A stretch of DNA of 64,000 bases, taken from Cellulomonas sp. P24. Lineage in GTDB: Bacteria > Actinomycetota > Actinomycetes > Actinomycetales > Cellulomonadaceae. A program made the translations under genes and the position numbers. The stretch covers positions 2,108,001 to 2,172,000 of the forward strand of contig NZ_JAJDFX010000002.1 of the NCBI RefSeq assembly GCF_024704385.1. The letters run 5' to 3'. Below are positions 43,819 through 54,054 of this stretch, in pieces (the stretch's first letter is position 1; the number at the start of each line of letters is the position of its first letter). A model generated the notes under the pieces. That model had not been told where the DNA came from. It saw only the letters and a list, made by a program, of their open reading frames with translations, and made no database searches.

Positions 43819-46076
43819 TCCACTGGTCCCGCACGCGGCGACGTCGACGGGCCGCGACGGCTGCACTCGTGTCCGGTGCGATCGCCCTGCTCACGGCCGG
43901 TCTCGGCGCCGGCCCTGCGACGGCCCGGACGGGCACCGCCGTCCCCGGCGCCGTCGTCCAGGACCCCACGGCCGTCTCGATCACGATCACCGCGGTGACG
44001 CCGCAGATCCTGCGCCCGGGCGACGACCTGACCGTCAGCGCGACCGTGACCAACGGGTCGACGCAGACGATCCAGCAACCCCGCGCCGCCGTCCTGCTCA
44101 GCCGCACCTCGCTGTCGACGCGGTACTCCCTCGACGCGTGGACGTCCGCCGACCCGACCAGCTCCGCCGGGACGACGGTCCTGTCGATGGCGCTTCCCGC
44201 TCCGCTCGCGCCGGACGCATCGACGACGGTCCAGCTCACGGTGCCCGCGGCGTCGCTCCGGCTGTCGGCGGCGACCTCGCAGTGGGGTGCACGCGGGCTC
44301 GCGGTTCAGGTCCTGGACGGGTGGTCGCGGGTGGGGATCGCCCGGACCTTCGCCCTGTGGCTACCCACCGATCAGTCCGCACGCACGAGCATCTCGGTGC
44401 TGGTGCCGATCACCCGGGACGCGGCCGATCTCGCCGCCGAGGCGTCGGCCGCGAGCCCGGAGCCGCCGACGACCGCCACGCCCGACGTGTCGCCCACGCA
44501 GCCGACCGGGACCGCCTCTCCTGGTGGCACGCCCGGTTCCGCGGCAACGCCCGGTTCGACGGCGACGTCGGGCTCCACGGCCACGCAGCCGACCGGCAAC
44601 GCGACCACCGGCACGGCGACGAACGGCACCGGGAACCCGTCGGGCAGCACCGCGGCGTCGACGTTCGCCCCGAACGGCAGGCTCGCCGACCTCGTGTCAC
44701 TGAGCGCCCACCATCCCGGTGTGTCGTGGGCGGTGGACCCGGCGCTCGTGGTCGCCGCGCGCGCCTCGGGCACGACGGGCGCAGCCTGGCTCTCGGCGCT
44801 CGACAGCGGGGCCGCGTCGCGCGACGTCTTCGCCCTCCCATACGCGGACCCGGATCTGGCAGCGGTGGCCCGCGCGGGCGCCACGAGCCTGGCGCAGCAG
44901 GCCGACACGCTGACCAGTGCGCTGCCGTGGGTCAACGACATCGGCGCGCTCACCGGCCTCCAGCTCGCGCCCGACGGCACCACGGACGCCGCCACCCTCG
45001 ACGAGGCCGCGCAGCTCGGCGCGTCGGCGGTCGTCGTCGATCCTTCCGCGCTCACGCCGACGACGGACCTGACGTACACGCCCACCGGACGTGCGACCGT
45101 ACGGACGGCCGCCGGATCGATCGCGGCCCTCGTCCCCGACCCGACCCTGTCCTCGCTCCTGCGGTCGCCCGGGAGCGACTCACCGGCCGTCGCGGCGCAA
45201 CGCCTTCTCGCCGAGACTGCCGTGATCACCCGGGAGCGCCCCAACCAGGACCGGCACCTCCTGGTCACGGTCGGGCGCGACTGGACGCCGACGACGGCGG
45301 TCGCCGCCGCACAGCTCGCGGCACTCGAGAGCGCCCCGTGGGTCGCGATGGAACCGCTCAGCAAGCTGATCTCGTCGGCGAGCCCGGACGTCGAGCGGGA
45401 CCCCCTCCCGACGACGGCGACGGATCCGACCGAGCTCCCCGCACCCGACGTCGCGACGATCGCGAGCGAGCAGCACACGCTCGAGACCTTCGCGTCGATC
45501 GTCCCGAACCCGGCGGCACTGCTCGACGGGGTGCAGGAGTCGGTCCTGGGCCCGCTCTCCGTCGGCTGGCGCGCCGACACCGCCGGCCGTGCCACTCTCC
45601 TGGCTTCGCTCCTCAAGGACCTGCGGGCCCGTCGCACGGGTCTGTCGATCATCCAGGGAAGCAACGTCACCCTCATCTCGCAGTCGAGCGAGGTCCCGAT
45701 CTCGTTGCGCAACAGCCTGGACCAGGACGCCACGGTCACGTTGCGCCTGACGCCTCGGAACGGCTGCCTCGTCGTCCCCGACGCGCCCACCGTCGTCGTC
45801 CCCGCGCACCAGACGACCTCCTTCCGGGTTCCGTTCAACGCGGTGGCGAGCTGCAACGTCGTCGTCGACGTCAGCGTGCTGACGTCCGACGGGACACCGG
45901 TGGCGGACCCGACCCGGTTCACGGTCAGCGTGCACGCCGACTGGGAGAACGTCGGCACGGCGGTGGTCGCGGGCCTGCTCGTGCTCGGCCTGATCGTCGG
46001 GCTGTGGCGCACCGTCAGGCGCGGGCAGACCGCCCGGCGTGCGCGGATGCGTGGCGACGGGCAGGCTGCCCCGTGA
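43815..46076 (+). CDS. DUF6049 cell-envelope protein
   Basis: 753-residue exported protein anchored at its C-terminus. A twin-Arg-rich basic start and hydrophobic stretch (AALVSGAIALLTAGLGAG) form the signal sequence; a Ser/Thr/Gly/Pro repeat insert (about residues 215-290, TPGSAATPGSTATSGSTAT type) follows the first beta-rich part; the central part (VSWAVDPALVVAAR, VFALPYADPDLAAVARAG) looks like an alpha/beta fold; then an Ig-like beta domain (SSEVPISLRNSLDQDATVTLRL) and a final helix VGTAVVAGLLVLGLIVGLW. Homologues (Rv3909) always sit before murJ and are of unknown function, presumably envelope-related. Its TGA overlaps the murJ GTG. Confidence 0.85.
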   Translation: MIHWSRTRRRRRAATAALVSGAIALLTAGLGAGPATARTGTAVPGAVVQDPTAVSITITAVTPQILRPGDDLTVSATVTNGSTQTIQQPRAAVLLSRTSLSTRYSLDAWTSADPTSSAGTTVLSMALPAPLAPDASTTVQLTVPAASLRLSAATSQWGARGLAVQVLDGWSRVGIARTFALWLPTDQSARTSISVLVPITRDAADLAAEASAASPEPPTTATPDVSPTQPTGTASPGGTPGSAATPGSTATSGSTATQPTGNATTGTATNGTGNPSGSTAASTFAPNGRLADLVSLSAHHPGVSWAVDPALVVAARASGTTGAAWLSALDSGAASRDVFALPYADPDLAAVARAGATSLAQQADTLTSALPWVNDIGALTGLQLAPDGTTDAATLDEAAQLGASAVVVDPSALTPTTDLTYTPTGRATVRTAAGSIAALVPDPTLSSLLRSPGSDSPAVAAQRLLAETAVITRERPNQDRHLLVTVGRDWTPTTAVAAAQLAALESAPWVAMEPLSKLISSASPDVERDPLPTTATDPTELPAPDVATIASEQHTLETFASIVPNPAALLDGVQESVLGPLSVGWRADTAGRATLLASLLKDLRARRTGLSIIQGSNVTLISQSSEVPISLRNSLDQDATVTLRLTPRNGCLVVPDAPTVVVPAHQTTSFRVPFNAVASCNVVVDVSVLTSDGTPVADPTRFTVSVHADWENVGTAVVAGLLVLGLIVGLWRTVRRGQTARRARMRGDGQAAP

Positions 46077-47827
46077 GGGACCTGGCCGCCACCCCCCGGC
46101 ACGCGGCAGGCCGGCGCGGAGCGGCCCGGCACGCGGCGGCCCAGCCGCAGCAGCGTCGTGAGTCCGGTCTCGGCCGCAACGTCGGCGTGATGGCGGCAGG
46201 GACGGCAGTCTCACGGGTCCTCGGGATGGTGCGCGGGGCCATGCTCGTCTGGGCGATCGGCGCGGCGGGGCTGGCGGCCAACGCGTTCGACGTCGCCAAC
46301 ACGCTCCCGAACATCCTCGTGATGCTGATCGCTGCGGGGGTGATCAACGCCGTCCTCGTCCCGCAGGTCGTGCTGGCGTACACCAAGGGCGGCGGGGACG
46401 ACTACGTCAACCGGATCCTGACGCTCGGCGCCGCGGTCCTCCTCGGGCTGACGATCGTCCTCACCGCTGCCGCCGGTGTGTTCGCCTCGCTGTACTCGCG
46501 CGGCGGGCCGGACCAGACCGCGCTGGTCACCGCGTTCGCGTTCTGGTGCATCCCGCAGGTCTTCTTCTACGGGATGTACACGCTGCTCGGGCAGGTGCTC
46601 AACGCGCGCGGCAGCTTCGGGCCCTACATGTGGGCACCGGTCGTCAACAACGTCGTGGCGATCGGCGGCCTGGTGCTCTTCATCGCGGTCGCCGGCCCGT
46701 TCACCGCGACCGGGCCGACGACCCACCTCGCGTGGTGGACCGGTGGCCGTGTCGCCCTCCTGGCCGGGACCGCGACGCTCGGCGTGGCAGCGCAAGCGGC
46801 GGTCCTCGTCCTGCCGTTCCGTTCCCTCGGCTTCCGGTTCCGGCTCCGCTGGGGCGTTCGCGGGGTCGGGCTGCGGAGCGCGGCCCGGGTGGCGGGGTGG
46901 ACGTTCGCGGCCGTCTTCGTCGGGCAGGCGGGGTTCTGGCTGCTGGTCCGGGTGACGTCGGCGGCCCAGCATGCCGCGACGGCGGCCGGCGCCGGGACGG
47001 TCGCGGGGAACGCCGCGTTCAGCAGCGCCTACCTCGTCGCGATGCTGCCGCACTCGCTCGTGACGGTCTCGCTGCTCACCGCCACCTTCACGGCGCTGTC
47101 GGCGCATGCCGCGCGCGGTGACGGCCATGCGGTTCGCACCAGCTTCTCGTCCACGGCGCGCGTCATCGGCGTCTTCACCGTGTTCGCCACCGCCGTCGCC
47201 GCCGTGCTCGCGATGCCGCTCACCCGGGTGGTGTTCCCGTCCTTGCACGGATCGGCCGTCTCGACCGTGTCCGACGTCGTCGTCGCCCTGCTGATCGGGC
47301 TCGCCCCGATGGGCCACTGGTCGTTGTGCCAGCGCCTCTACTACGCGTACGAGGATGCGAAGACCCTGTTCTGGATCCAGGTCGCGATGGCCGTGATCGT
47401 GGCCGGCGGGACGTGGACCGGGCTCGCCCTGCTCCCTCCGGGACTCTGGACCGTCGGGGCCGGTCTGGCGACGTCCCTCTCGTACCTCTTCGGGGCGATC
47501 GTCGCGAGCGGTGGCCTCCGCCGACGGCACGGGGGGCTCGACGAGGCCCGGATCCTTCGGCTCTACGCGCGCTCGGGGGTGGCCGGTGTGGTCGCGGTCG
47601 CGGTCGGCTGGCCGATCGTGCACGTCGCGCTGACCGTCGCCCCGTTCACCCCGTCGGGGTTGACCGCGTTCGTCCGCGCGGTGGTGCTCTGCTTCGTCGT
47701 CGGACTGGTGATGGCGGGGGTCTACGCGGGGCTGCTGCGCCTCATGCACGTCCGGGAGCTCGAGGACCTCGTTGCGCCGCTGCTCAGACGGGCGCGCGGT
47801 CTGGCGCGCCGCGGACGGGCCGCCTGA
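46073..47827 (+). CDS. murJ: Lipid II flippase MurJ
   Basis: 584-residue MOP-superfamily membrane protein that flips peptidoglycan lipid II. After an Ala/Arg-rich 35-residue cytosolic start come about fourteen helices; conserved segments include GTAVSRVLGMVRGAMLVWAIG, FDVANTLPNILVMLIAAGVINAVLVP, FWCIPQVFFYGMYTLLGQVLNARGSFGPYMWAPVVNN and PLTRVVF. GTG 46073 overlaps the DUF6049 stop (GTGA). It ends with a short basic tail, with no fused pseudokinase, unlike mycobacterial MviN. Confidence 0.95.
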   Translation: MRDLAATPRHAAGRRGAARHAAAQPQQRRESGLGRNVGVMAAGTAVSRVLGMVRGAMLVWAIGAAGLAANAFDVANTLPNILVMLIAAGVINAVLVPQVVLAYTKGGGDDYVNRILTLGAAVLLGLTIVLTAAAGVFASLYSRGGPDQTALVTAFAFWCIPQVFFYGMYTLLGQVLNARGSFGPYMWAPVVNNVVAIGGLVLFIAVAGPFTATGPTTHLAWWTGGRVALLAGTATLGVAAQAAVLVLPFRSLGFRFRLRWGVRGVGLRSAARVAGWTFAAVFVGQAGFWLLVRVTSAAQHAATAAGAGTVAGNAAFSSAYLVAMLPHSLVTVSLLTATFTALSAHAARGDGHAVRTSFSSTARVIGVFTVFATAVAAVLAMPLTRVVFPSLHGSAVSTVSDVVVALLIGLAPMGHWSLCQRLYYAYEDAKTLFWIQVAMAVIVAGGTWTGLALLPPGLWTVGAGLATSLSYLFGAIVASGGLRRRHGGLDEARILRLYARSGVAGVVAVAVGWPIVHVALTVAPFTPSGLTAFVRAVVLCFVVGLVMAGVYAGLLRLMHVRELEDLVAPLLRRARGLARRGRAA

Positions 47828-48084
47828 CCCGCGTCACGCCCGCCCGGCACGACCTCGCTGGCAAGGCTCCGTCACCACGGCCCCGCCGGTACGGTGCTCC
47901 GGACCGGGGACGCGTCGGCTCCCGACGAGCCCGAGGCCTCCCACCTGCGCATCCTCCTCAACATTCACACATCCGTCACCACAGGACCCCGCGTAGCATG
48001 GGGCAGGCGCGGGTGCACCGGATGGACGGGTGCACGGTCGGAGCCCGGACGGGCTGTCGTCGCGACGAACACTCAGGAGGCCAG
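47828..48084. other. 257-bp gap upstream of the pseudokinase gene
   Basis: Contains a -10-like TAGCAT near 47994 and the AGGAGG (48075-48080) of the next gene. No gene or strong hairpin is visible. The gap means the pseudokinase gene probably has its own promoter in addition to read-through from murJ. Confidence 0.45.
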
Positions 48085-50025
48085 GTGACCGACGCCGTCG
48101 GACGGGGCACGCTGCTCTCGGGGCGATACCGGGTCCTGCAGTCCCTGCCGACCTCGCTCCCCGGGTCGAGCGCGTGGACCGCCACCGACCAGATCCTCGA
48201 CCGCTCCGTCCACGTGTCGATCATCGCCACCGGGAACGTGTCGCAGGCGCTGGACGCGGCCCGTCGTGCAGCGCTCGTCGCCGACCCTCGGCTGGTGCGC
48301 ATCCTCGACGTCGGCGACCACGACGGCGTGGGCTACGTGATCAGCGAGCAGGTGAGCGGTCCGTCGCTCGCCGAGCTCGTCGCACAGGGACCGCTCGCGG
48401 CCGACCAGGCGCGGGCTCTCATCGGCGAGGCGGCGAGCGCCCTCGAGGTCGCCCGCCGTCGCGGCGTCCACCACCTTGCGCTGCGCCCGTCGGCCCTCCA
48501 CGTGACCGCGTCCGGCGGCGTCGTGCTCACCGGGACCGCGGTCGACGGCGTGCTCCTGAACCTCGGGATCGGTGATGCCCGGTCGACCACGCGCGCCGAC
48601 ACGGTCGGGCTCGTCCGGCTCCTGTACACGGCGCTGACGGGCCGGTGGCCGAGCGACCCGGCGACCGGGGAGCTGCTGTCCTCCGGGGTCCAGGTCGCGC
48701 CCGTCGTGCAGGGCAGCGCGGTTCCACCCGCCGATCTCGTCGCCGGCATCCCGAACGACCTCGACACGTTGTGCGCCGTCACCCTCGGTCCGAACGACGA
48801 CGGCCCGCACAGCCCGGCAGAGCTGGTGGACGAGCTGGAACCATGGGGCGCACTGCGGCCCGGCGAGCTGCTCGGGCGCGGGGCGGCAGACGCCCTCCTC
48901 GACGTCCCCGCGGTGCCGGTCGTCGCCGCGCGCCCGACCGGAGCGGTCGAACGCCAGTCCGTCCGCTCGACCTTCGAGTCCGGTCCGTCGGCGGGTGCCG
49001 ACCGCCCGGGCACGCCGCCTCCGGCGATCCCGCCCCGGACCAGCCCACGTCGCCCCGACGTCACCGCTCCGGCGGCGACCCCGGCATCGTCCATGCCCCC
49101 GTTCGCCGCGGCGTCGGCGGGAGCGACCCCGTCACCTGCCCCCGGGACCGGCGGCGGGTCCGGACCGGGCACCACCGGACCGGGCGCCGAGGCGCCTCGA
49201 CCGGTCGGCACCGCGGGCACCGGAGGCCTCCCCCGGCCTTCCCGCCGAGCCAGTCCCGACGGACGCCCGTGCTGCCGCAGCCGACGGGTGCCGCGCCCGC
49301 GCCCGACGCGGCGATCTTCGCGACCCCGCGGGCGTCCTTCGACGCCCTGGTCGCGGAGGACGACGCTCCGCTCGCGGTCCGTCGCTTCGACCCGACCCGT
49401 CTCGTGCTGGCGATCGTCACGATCGCGGTGCTGATCGGCATCTACATCGCACTCAAGGGACTGTTCTCCCCCATCACCGCCCCGACCGCCGGCTCGGTCC
49501 CGATCCCGGGTGCGACGACCCCCACCGCAACGGCGAGCGCGTCACCGACGGCCTCGGCGCCGAGCACCACCCCGACCTCGGCGGCTCCGTCCGGCGGCGC
49601 ACCCGTGATCGCGTCGGTCGCATCGGTGAACCCCCCCTCCGGGAGACGGACCCGAGCACCCGGACATCGTGGGGCTGGCCATCGACGGCAACCCGGCCAC
49701 CGCCTGGACGAGCAGCACGTACGCGCAGGCCGACATGGGGGGCAAGCCCGGGATCGGGTTCGCGATCACGCTCACCAAGAAGACGACCGTCACCGCCGTG
49801 ACGCTGCACATCAACGGTTCCGGCGGGAACGTCGAGGTCCGCGCGACGGACGCCGCGAACCCGACGACAGGCCCGGTCCTCGCCTCCGGGCCGATGGGCC
49901 CGGACACCGTGCTGACGTTCTCGAAGCCCGTCGAGACGCAGTCGATCATGCTCTGGTTCACCCTCCTGCCGCAGACGGCCGACGGGAGCAACCGGGTCGA
50001 GATCAACGAGGTCTCGGTCTCGTGA
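48085..50025 (+). pseudogene. Pseudokinase - membrane anchor - discoidin-like protein (MviN C-terminal equivalent), two frameshifts
   Basis: GTG 48085 with AGGAGG four bases upstream. Residues about 10-260 are a kinase fold (GRYRVLQSLP, DPRLVRILDVGDHDGVGYVISEQV) without the catalytic Lys of VAIK (VHVSIIATG), without HRD (HLALRPSALHV) and without DFG, so a pseudokinase. A Pro-rich linker, one membrane helix (LVLAIVTIAVLIGIYIAL) and an extracellular galactose-binding/discoidin-like domain (VGLAIDGNPATAWTSSTY to NRVEINEVSV) follow. In M. tuberculosis the same modules are fused to MurJ in MviN. The frame breaks at C5 49230-49234 (one C too few) and C7 49631-49637 (one too many); fixing both gives one protein of about 646 residues. 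Errors are likelier than loss. It may gate MurJ through an FHA-type partner. Confidence 0.8.
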
Positions 50026-50193
50026 CCCACGCCGTACGGTGACCCACCCGGTCTCCTGACCTACGCACGCCCTGCCACGACCGCCCGCACTGCCGGTGCG
50101 GGAACACCCGCCCCCGAGAATCCGTTGACGCGACCAGGACCGCTGTGGGCGGTCAAGGCCACCGGAGCACGAACCGAGAACGAGGACTGACCT

Positions 50194-51174
50194 GTGAGCG
50201 AGTCGACCACCACCACGTCCCACCGCAACCTGATCGTCGTCGGGTCGGGCCCCGCGGGCTACACCGCGGCGATCTACGCGGCTCGAGCCGGGCTGGCCCC
50301 GCTGGTGGTCGCCGGCTCCGTCACCGCCGGCGGCGCTCTCATGAACACGACCGAGGTCGAGAACTTCCCGGGGTTCCCCGAGGGCATCCAGGGTCCGGAG
50401 CTCATGGAGAACATGCAGAAGCAGGCGGAGCGGTTCGGTGCCGAGGTGATCTGGGACGACGCGACGTCGCTCTCGCTCACGGGAGCGGTCAAGACGGTCG
50501 TGACCGGTGGTGGCGACACCTACACCGCCGACGCGGTGATCCTGGCGACGGGCTCCGCCTACCGCGAGCTCGGCATCGACGACGAGAAGCGGTTGTCCGG
50601 TCGTGGGGTGTCCTGGTGCGCGACGTGCGACGGGTTCTTCTTCCGCGACCAGGAGATCCTGGTGGTCGGCGGCGGTGACTCCGCGGTCGAGGAGGCCACG
50701 TTCCTCACGCGGTTCGCGTCGAAGGTGACGATCGTGCACCGGCGCGACCAGCTCCGCGCGTCGAAGATCATGGCCGACCGCGCGTTCAACGACCCCAAGA
50801 TCTCGTTCGCGTGGAACAGCGAGATCGTCGCGATCCAGGGTGACCAGAAGGTCACCGGCGTGACGCTGCGCGACACCCAGACCGGCGCCGAGCGGGACGT
50901 ACCGGCCACGGGCGTCTTCGTCGCGATCGGTCACGTGCCGCGTACCGAGCTGCTCGTCGGCCAGGTCGATCTCGACCCGGAGGGGTACATCCTGGTCGAC
51001 GGTCGCTCTACCCGGACGAACCTCCCCGGGGTGGTGGCCTGCGGTGACGCGGTCGACCACACGTACCGTCAGGCGATCACGGCGGCGGGTTCGGGTTGCG
51101 CGGCTGCTCTCGACGCCCAGCACTACCTGGCCGACCTCGCCGATCGCGCAGTCGAGGTCACCGCAGCACAGTGA
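50194..51174 (+). CDS. trxB: Thioredoxin-disulfide reductase
   Basis: 326-residue FAD/NADPH flavoenzyme. FAD site [19 protein letters not shown], redox-active [10 protein letters not shown] (CxxC at about residues 146-149) and NADPH site [18 protein letters not shown] are intact. It keeps the following thioredoxin reduced. GTG 50194 has GAGGA upstream. The stop overlaps the trxA start (GTGA). Position between the MurJ-associated gene and parB matches other actinobacteria. Confidence 0.97.
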   Translation: MSESTTTTSHRNLIVVGSGPAGYTAAIYAARAGLAPLVVAGSVTAGGALMNTTEVENFPGFPEGIQGPELMENMQKQAERFGAEVIWDDATSLSLTGAVKTVVTGGGDTYTADAVILATGSAYRELGIDDEKRLSGRGVSWCATCDGFFFRDQEILVVGGGDSAVEEATFLTRFASKVTIVHRRDQLRASKIMADRAFNDPKISFAWNSEIVAIQGDQKVTGVTLRDTQTGAERDVPATGVFVAIGHVPRTELLVGQVDLDPEGYILVDGRSTRTNLPGVVACGDAVDHTYRQAITAAGSGCAAALDAQHYLADLADRAVEVTAAQ

Positions 51175-51518
51175 CCGACGTGCCCGACGGGGTGGTGGCG
51201 GAGGCGGACGAGGCGACGTTCGGCACGCTGGTCCTGGAGGCGAGCGGTCCGGTGCTGGTGGCGTTCTCCGCCGAGTGGTGCGTGCCGTGCCGCCTGGTCG
51301 ACCCGGTCGTCGCCGAGCTCGCCGCGACCTACCGCGGACGGCTGCGCGTCGTCCGGGTCGACACCGACGCCCACCCCGGGCTCGCCACCACCCACGGGGT
51401 CGACTCGATCCCGAGCCTGCAGGTCTTCGCGGCGGGGTCGCTCGTCCGGACCGTGGTCGGGGCGCAGCCGAAGCCGGAGCTCGTGGCGCTCGTCGAGGGC
51501 GTCCTCGCAGCCGGCTGA
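51171..51518 (+). CDS. trxA: Thioredoxin
   Basis: 115-residue thioredoxin fold with active site [16 protein letters not shown]; the usual Gly of WCGPC is Val, which should shift redox potential. The cis-Pro is in [13 protein letters not shown] 51171 overlaps the trxB stop, so reductase and substrate are made together. Confidence 0.93.
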   Translation: MTDVPDGVVAEADEATFGTLVLEASGPVLVAFSAEWCVPCRLVDPVVAELAATYRGRLRVVRVDTDAHPGLATTHGVDSIPSLQVFAAGSLVRTVVGAQPKPELVALVEGVLAAG

Positions 51519-51574
51519 CCTGTCCGCAGCGTGTGCCATGACGTCGTGGCTGTCCGGCGACGTGCGACACTCGG

Positions 51575-52915
51575 GTGGTGATCGACCAGCCGACGCCTGA
51601 TGCGGTGACGTCGGGCCCCCGCCCCCCGACCGCCGGGACACGTCTGGATCCGTGGCTGTCGTCGTACGCCGAGCGCACGCACGGCATGCGCGCCTCGGAG
51701 ATCCGCGCCTTGTTCGCCGTTGCCAGCCGACCCGAGGTCGTCTCCCTCGCCGGGGGCATGCCCTACCTCGAGGGACTGCCGCTCGACGCGATCGGGGAGA
51801 TGGCCCAACGCGTCATCGCGACGCGCGGGACGACGGCGCTGCAGTACGGCTCCGGTCAGGGTGACGAGACCCTGCGCGAACAGATCCTCGAGGTCATGCG
51901 ACTCGAGGGCATCGTCGCGCATCCCGACGACGTCGTCGTGACCACCGGCTCACAACAAGCCCTTGATCTTGTGACGCGCCTGTTTGTGAACCCTGGGGAC
52001 GTGATCGTCGCCGAGGCTCCGAGCTATGTCGGTGCCCTCGGAGTCTTCCGCGCCTACCAGGCCGACGTCGTCCACGTCCCGCTGGACCAGGACGGGCTCA
52101 TCCCGGAGGCCCTCGAGGACGCCCTCGCCGGCCTCGCGCGCTCGGGCCGACGCGTCAAGCTGCTGTACACGGTCCCGAACTTCCACAACCCCGCGGGGGT
52201 GTCGCTGTCCGCCGAGCGCCGTCCGCGGATCCTCGAGATCGCCCGGCGCTACGGCGTTCTCGTGCTCGAGGACAACCCGTACGGGCTGCTCGGGTTCGAC
52301 GGTGACCCGGTCCCGGCCATGCGGTCGCTCGACGAGGACGGCGTCATCTACCTCGGGTCGTTCTCGAAGACCTTCGCCCCCGGCTACCGGGTGGGGTGGG
52401 CCGTCGCACCCCACGCGATCCGCGAGAAGCTGGTCCTCGCGAGCGAGTCCGCGATCCTGTGCCCGTCCAACGCCTCCCAGCTCGCCATCAGCGCCTACCT
52501 GGCGACCTGCGACTGGCGCGGGCAGATCAAGGCCTTCCGCGAGCTCTACCGGGAGCGTCGTGACGCGATGGTCGGGGCGCTCTCGGAGCACCTGCCGCGC
52601 GCGACGTGGACGGTTCCGGACGGTGGCTTCTACACGTGGGTCCGGTTGCCCGAAGGTCTTGATGCCAAGGCGATGCTCCCCCGCGCGGTCACCGCGCGCG
52701 TCGCCTACGTTCCCGGGACGGCGTTCTACGCCGACGGACAGGGCGCCGACCACATGCGCCTCTCGTTCTGCTTCCCGACTCCCGAACGCATCCGTGAGGG
52801 TGTCCGGCGCCTGGCGGGCGTCATCTCGAGCGAGGCCGATCTCGTCGACCTGTTCGGGGTGTCTCCCGGGGACGTCGGGACGACCGTCGAGTCGCCGTCG
52901 CCGGACCTCGCATGA
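51575..52915 (+). CDS. PLP-dependent aminotransferase (class I/II, aminoadipate type)
   Basis: 446-residue aminotransferase of the MocR/LysN-like subgroup without a DNA-binding domain. Seen are SLAGGMPYLEGLP, LQYGSGQGDETLREQI, TTGSQQALDLVTRLFVNPGDVI, YTVPNFHNPAG, EDNPYGLL and the PLP lysine in SFSKTFAPGYRVGW (about residue 264). Two GTG starts (51575, 51578); a -10-like GACACT at 51566-51571 could give a leaderless message from 51578. Stop overlaps the next start (ATGA), so it may supply an amino acid used by the ligase-like neighbour; the substrate is unknown. Confidence 0.92.
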   Translation: MVIDQPTPDAVTSGPRPPTAGTRLDPWLSSYAERTHGMRASEIRALFAVASRPEVVSLAGGMPYLEGLPLDAIGEMAQRVIATRGTTALQYGSGQGDETLREQILEVMRLEGIVAHPDDVVVTTGSQQALDLVTRLFVNPGDVIVAEAPSYVGALGVFRAYQADVVHVPLDQDGLIPEALEDALAGLARSGRRVKLLYTVPNFHNPAGVSLSAERRPRILEIARRYGVLVLEDNPYGLLGFDGDPVPAMRSLDEDGVIYLGSFSKTFAPGYRVGWAVAPHAIREKLVLASESAILCPSNASQLAISAYLATCDWRGQIKAFRELYRERRDAMVGALSEHLPRATWTVPDGGFYTWVRLPEGLDAKAMLPRAVTARVAYVPGTAFYADGQGADHMRLSFCFPTPERIREGVRRLAGVISSEADLVDLFGVSPGDVGTTVESPSPDLA

Positions 52916-53871
52916 GCATCACCGCGAAGCCCCGCGTCGCCGTCCTCGCCGGCGGGCTGTCCCACGAACGCGACGTCTCGCTTCGATCCGGTCGCCGGGT
53001 GGCGGAGGCGCTGCGCGGCGTCGGCATCGAGGTGAGCGTCCACGACGTCGACTCCGACCTCATCCCGGCCCTCACCGAGCTGCGTCCTGACCTCGTCTGG
53101 CCCCTGCTGCACGGCGCGAGTGGTGAGGACGGCTCGGTGCGCGACGTCCTCGAGCTCCTCGAGCTCCCCTACCTCGGCACGGATCCACGCGCGTCGCGGA
53201 TCGCCTGGAACAAGCCGGCTGCCAAGACGGTCGTGAGCCGGGCCGGTCTCACGACCCCGCCGTTCGTGACGCTGCCACAGTCCCTCTTCCGTGACGTCGG
53301 CGCGGGCCGGGTACTCGAGGCCATCACGACGCGGCTCGGGCTTCCGCTTGTCGTGAAGCCGGCCGAGGGGGGTTCGGCGTTGGGGGTCAACCTGGTGACG
53401 CGTGCGGAGGACCTCCCGCGCGCCATGGTCGACTGCTTCTCGTACGGCGACACGGCGATGATCGAGACGGCGGTTCTCGGCGTCGAGCTCGCGGTGAGCG
53501 TCGTGGATGAGGGCACTGGGCCGGCAGCACTGCCGGCCGTCGAGATCGTGACTGACGGCCCGTACGACTACGACGCCCGCTACAACCCCGGGCGCACCGA
53601 GTACTTCGCCCCGGCGCGACTGACGTCCGACGTGGCCGCACGCGCCGCCGACGTCGCCGTGCTCGCGCACCGCGTGCTCGGCCTCCGGCACATCTCCCGC
53701 ACCGACCTCATCGTCGACGCCGCGGGTGGCATCCACTTCCTCGAGGTGAACGTCGCGCCGGGGATGACCGAGACGTCACTCCTCCCCCAGGCGGCCGAGG
53801 CGGCCGGCTACCACCTGGGTGACCTCTACCGACGGCTGGTCACCGTGGCGCTGGGGTCGGCAAAGAGCTGA
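52912..53871 (+). CDS. D-alanine-D-alanine ligase family protein (ATP-grasp)
   Basis: 319-residue ATP-grasp ligase. N-terminal VAVLAGGLSHERDVSLRSG resembles the Ddl HRS-type motif (here SHERDVS), LLHGASGEDGSVRDVLELL the second signature, LPLVVKPAEGGSALGV the ATP lid region, and HFLEVNVAPGMTETSLLPQAA the metal/ATP site with the terminal Asn and Glu of Ddl. It is shorter than typical Ddl (about 350-370), so it may be an additional peptide ligase and not the main Ddl. Overlaps the aminotransferase by ATGA. Convergent with parB. Confidence 0.88.
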   Translation: MSITAKPRVAVLAGGLSHERDVSLRSGRRVAEALRGVGIEVSVHDVDSDLIPALTELRPDLVWPLLHGASGEDGSVRDVLELLELPYLGTDPRASRIAWNKPAAKTVVSRAGLTTPPFVTLPQSLFRDVGAGRVLEAITTRLGLPLVVKPAEGGSALGVNLVTRAEDLPRAMVDCFSYGDTAMIETAVLGVELAVSVVDEGTGPAALPAVEIVTDGPYDYDARYNPGRTEYFAPARLTSDVAARAADVAVLAHRVLGLRHISRTDLIVDAAGGIHFLEVNVAPGMTETSLLPQAAEAAGYHLGDLYRRLVTVALGSAKS

Positions 53872-53898
53872 GGCCGACCTGACCCTGGTAACGACCGG

Positions 53899-53949
53899 GG
53901 TTGGTCAACGGCCCGGGTTGGTCAACGATCGAGGTTGGTCAACGGCCCG
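53899..53949. repeat. Three 17-bp tandem repeats in the ddl-like/parB gap
   Basis: GGTTGGTCAACGGCCCG, GGTTGGTCAACGATCGA, GGTTGGTCAACGGCCCG follow one another exactly. Each contains the near-palindrome GTTG-GT-CAAC. It lies in the convergent gap before the parB end; function unknown. Confidence 0.85.
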
Positions 53950-54054
53950 CTCTCGCGCCGGGCTCCGTCGCGGCCGCACGCCAAGCGGGCCCTCTGTCCG
54001 ACCCGGTGCGACATCCCTCCGCGTGCACACCCGGTCCGCCGCCCGCGGACGGAG

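Noticed and set aside
43691-46072. Open frame extending murJ upstream through the DUF6049 gene
   Set aside because: Only the part from GTG 46073 is MurJ; the upstream codons are an out-of-frame shadow of the DUF6049 gene.
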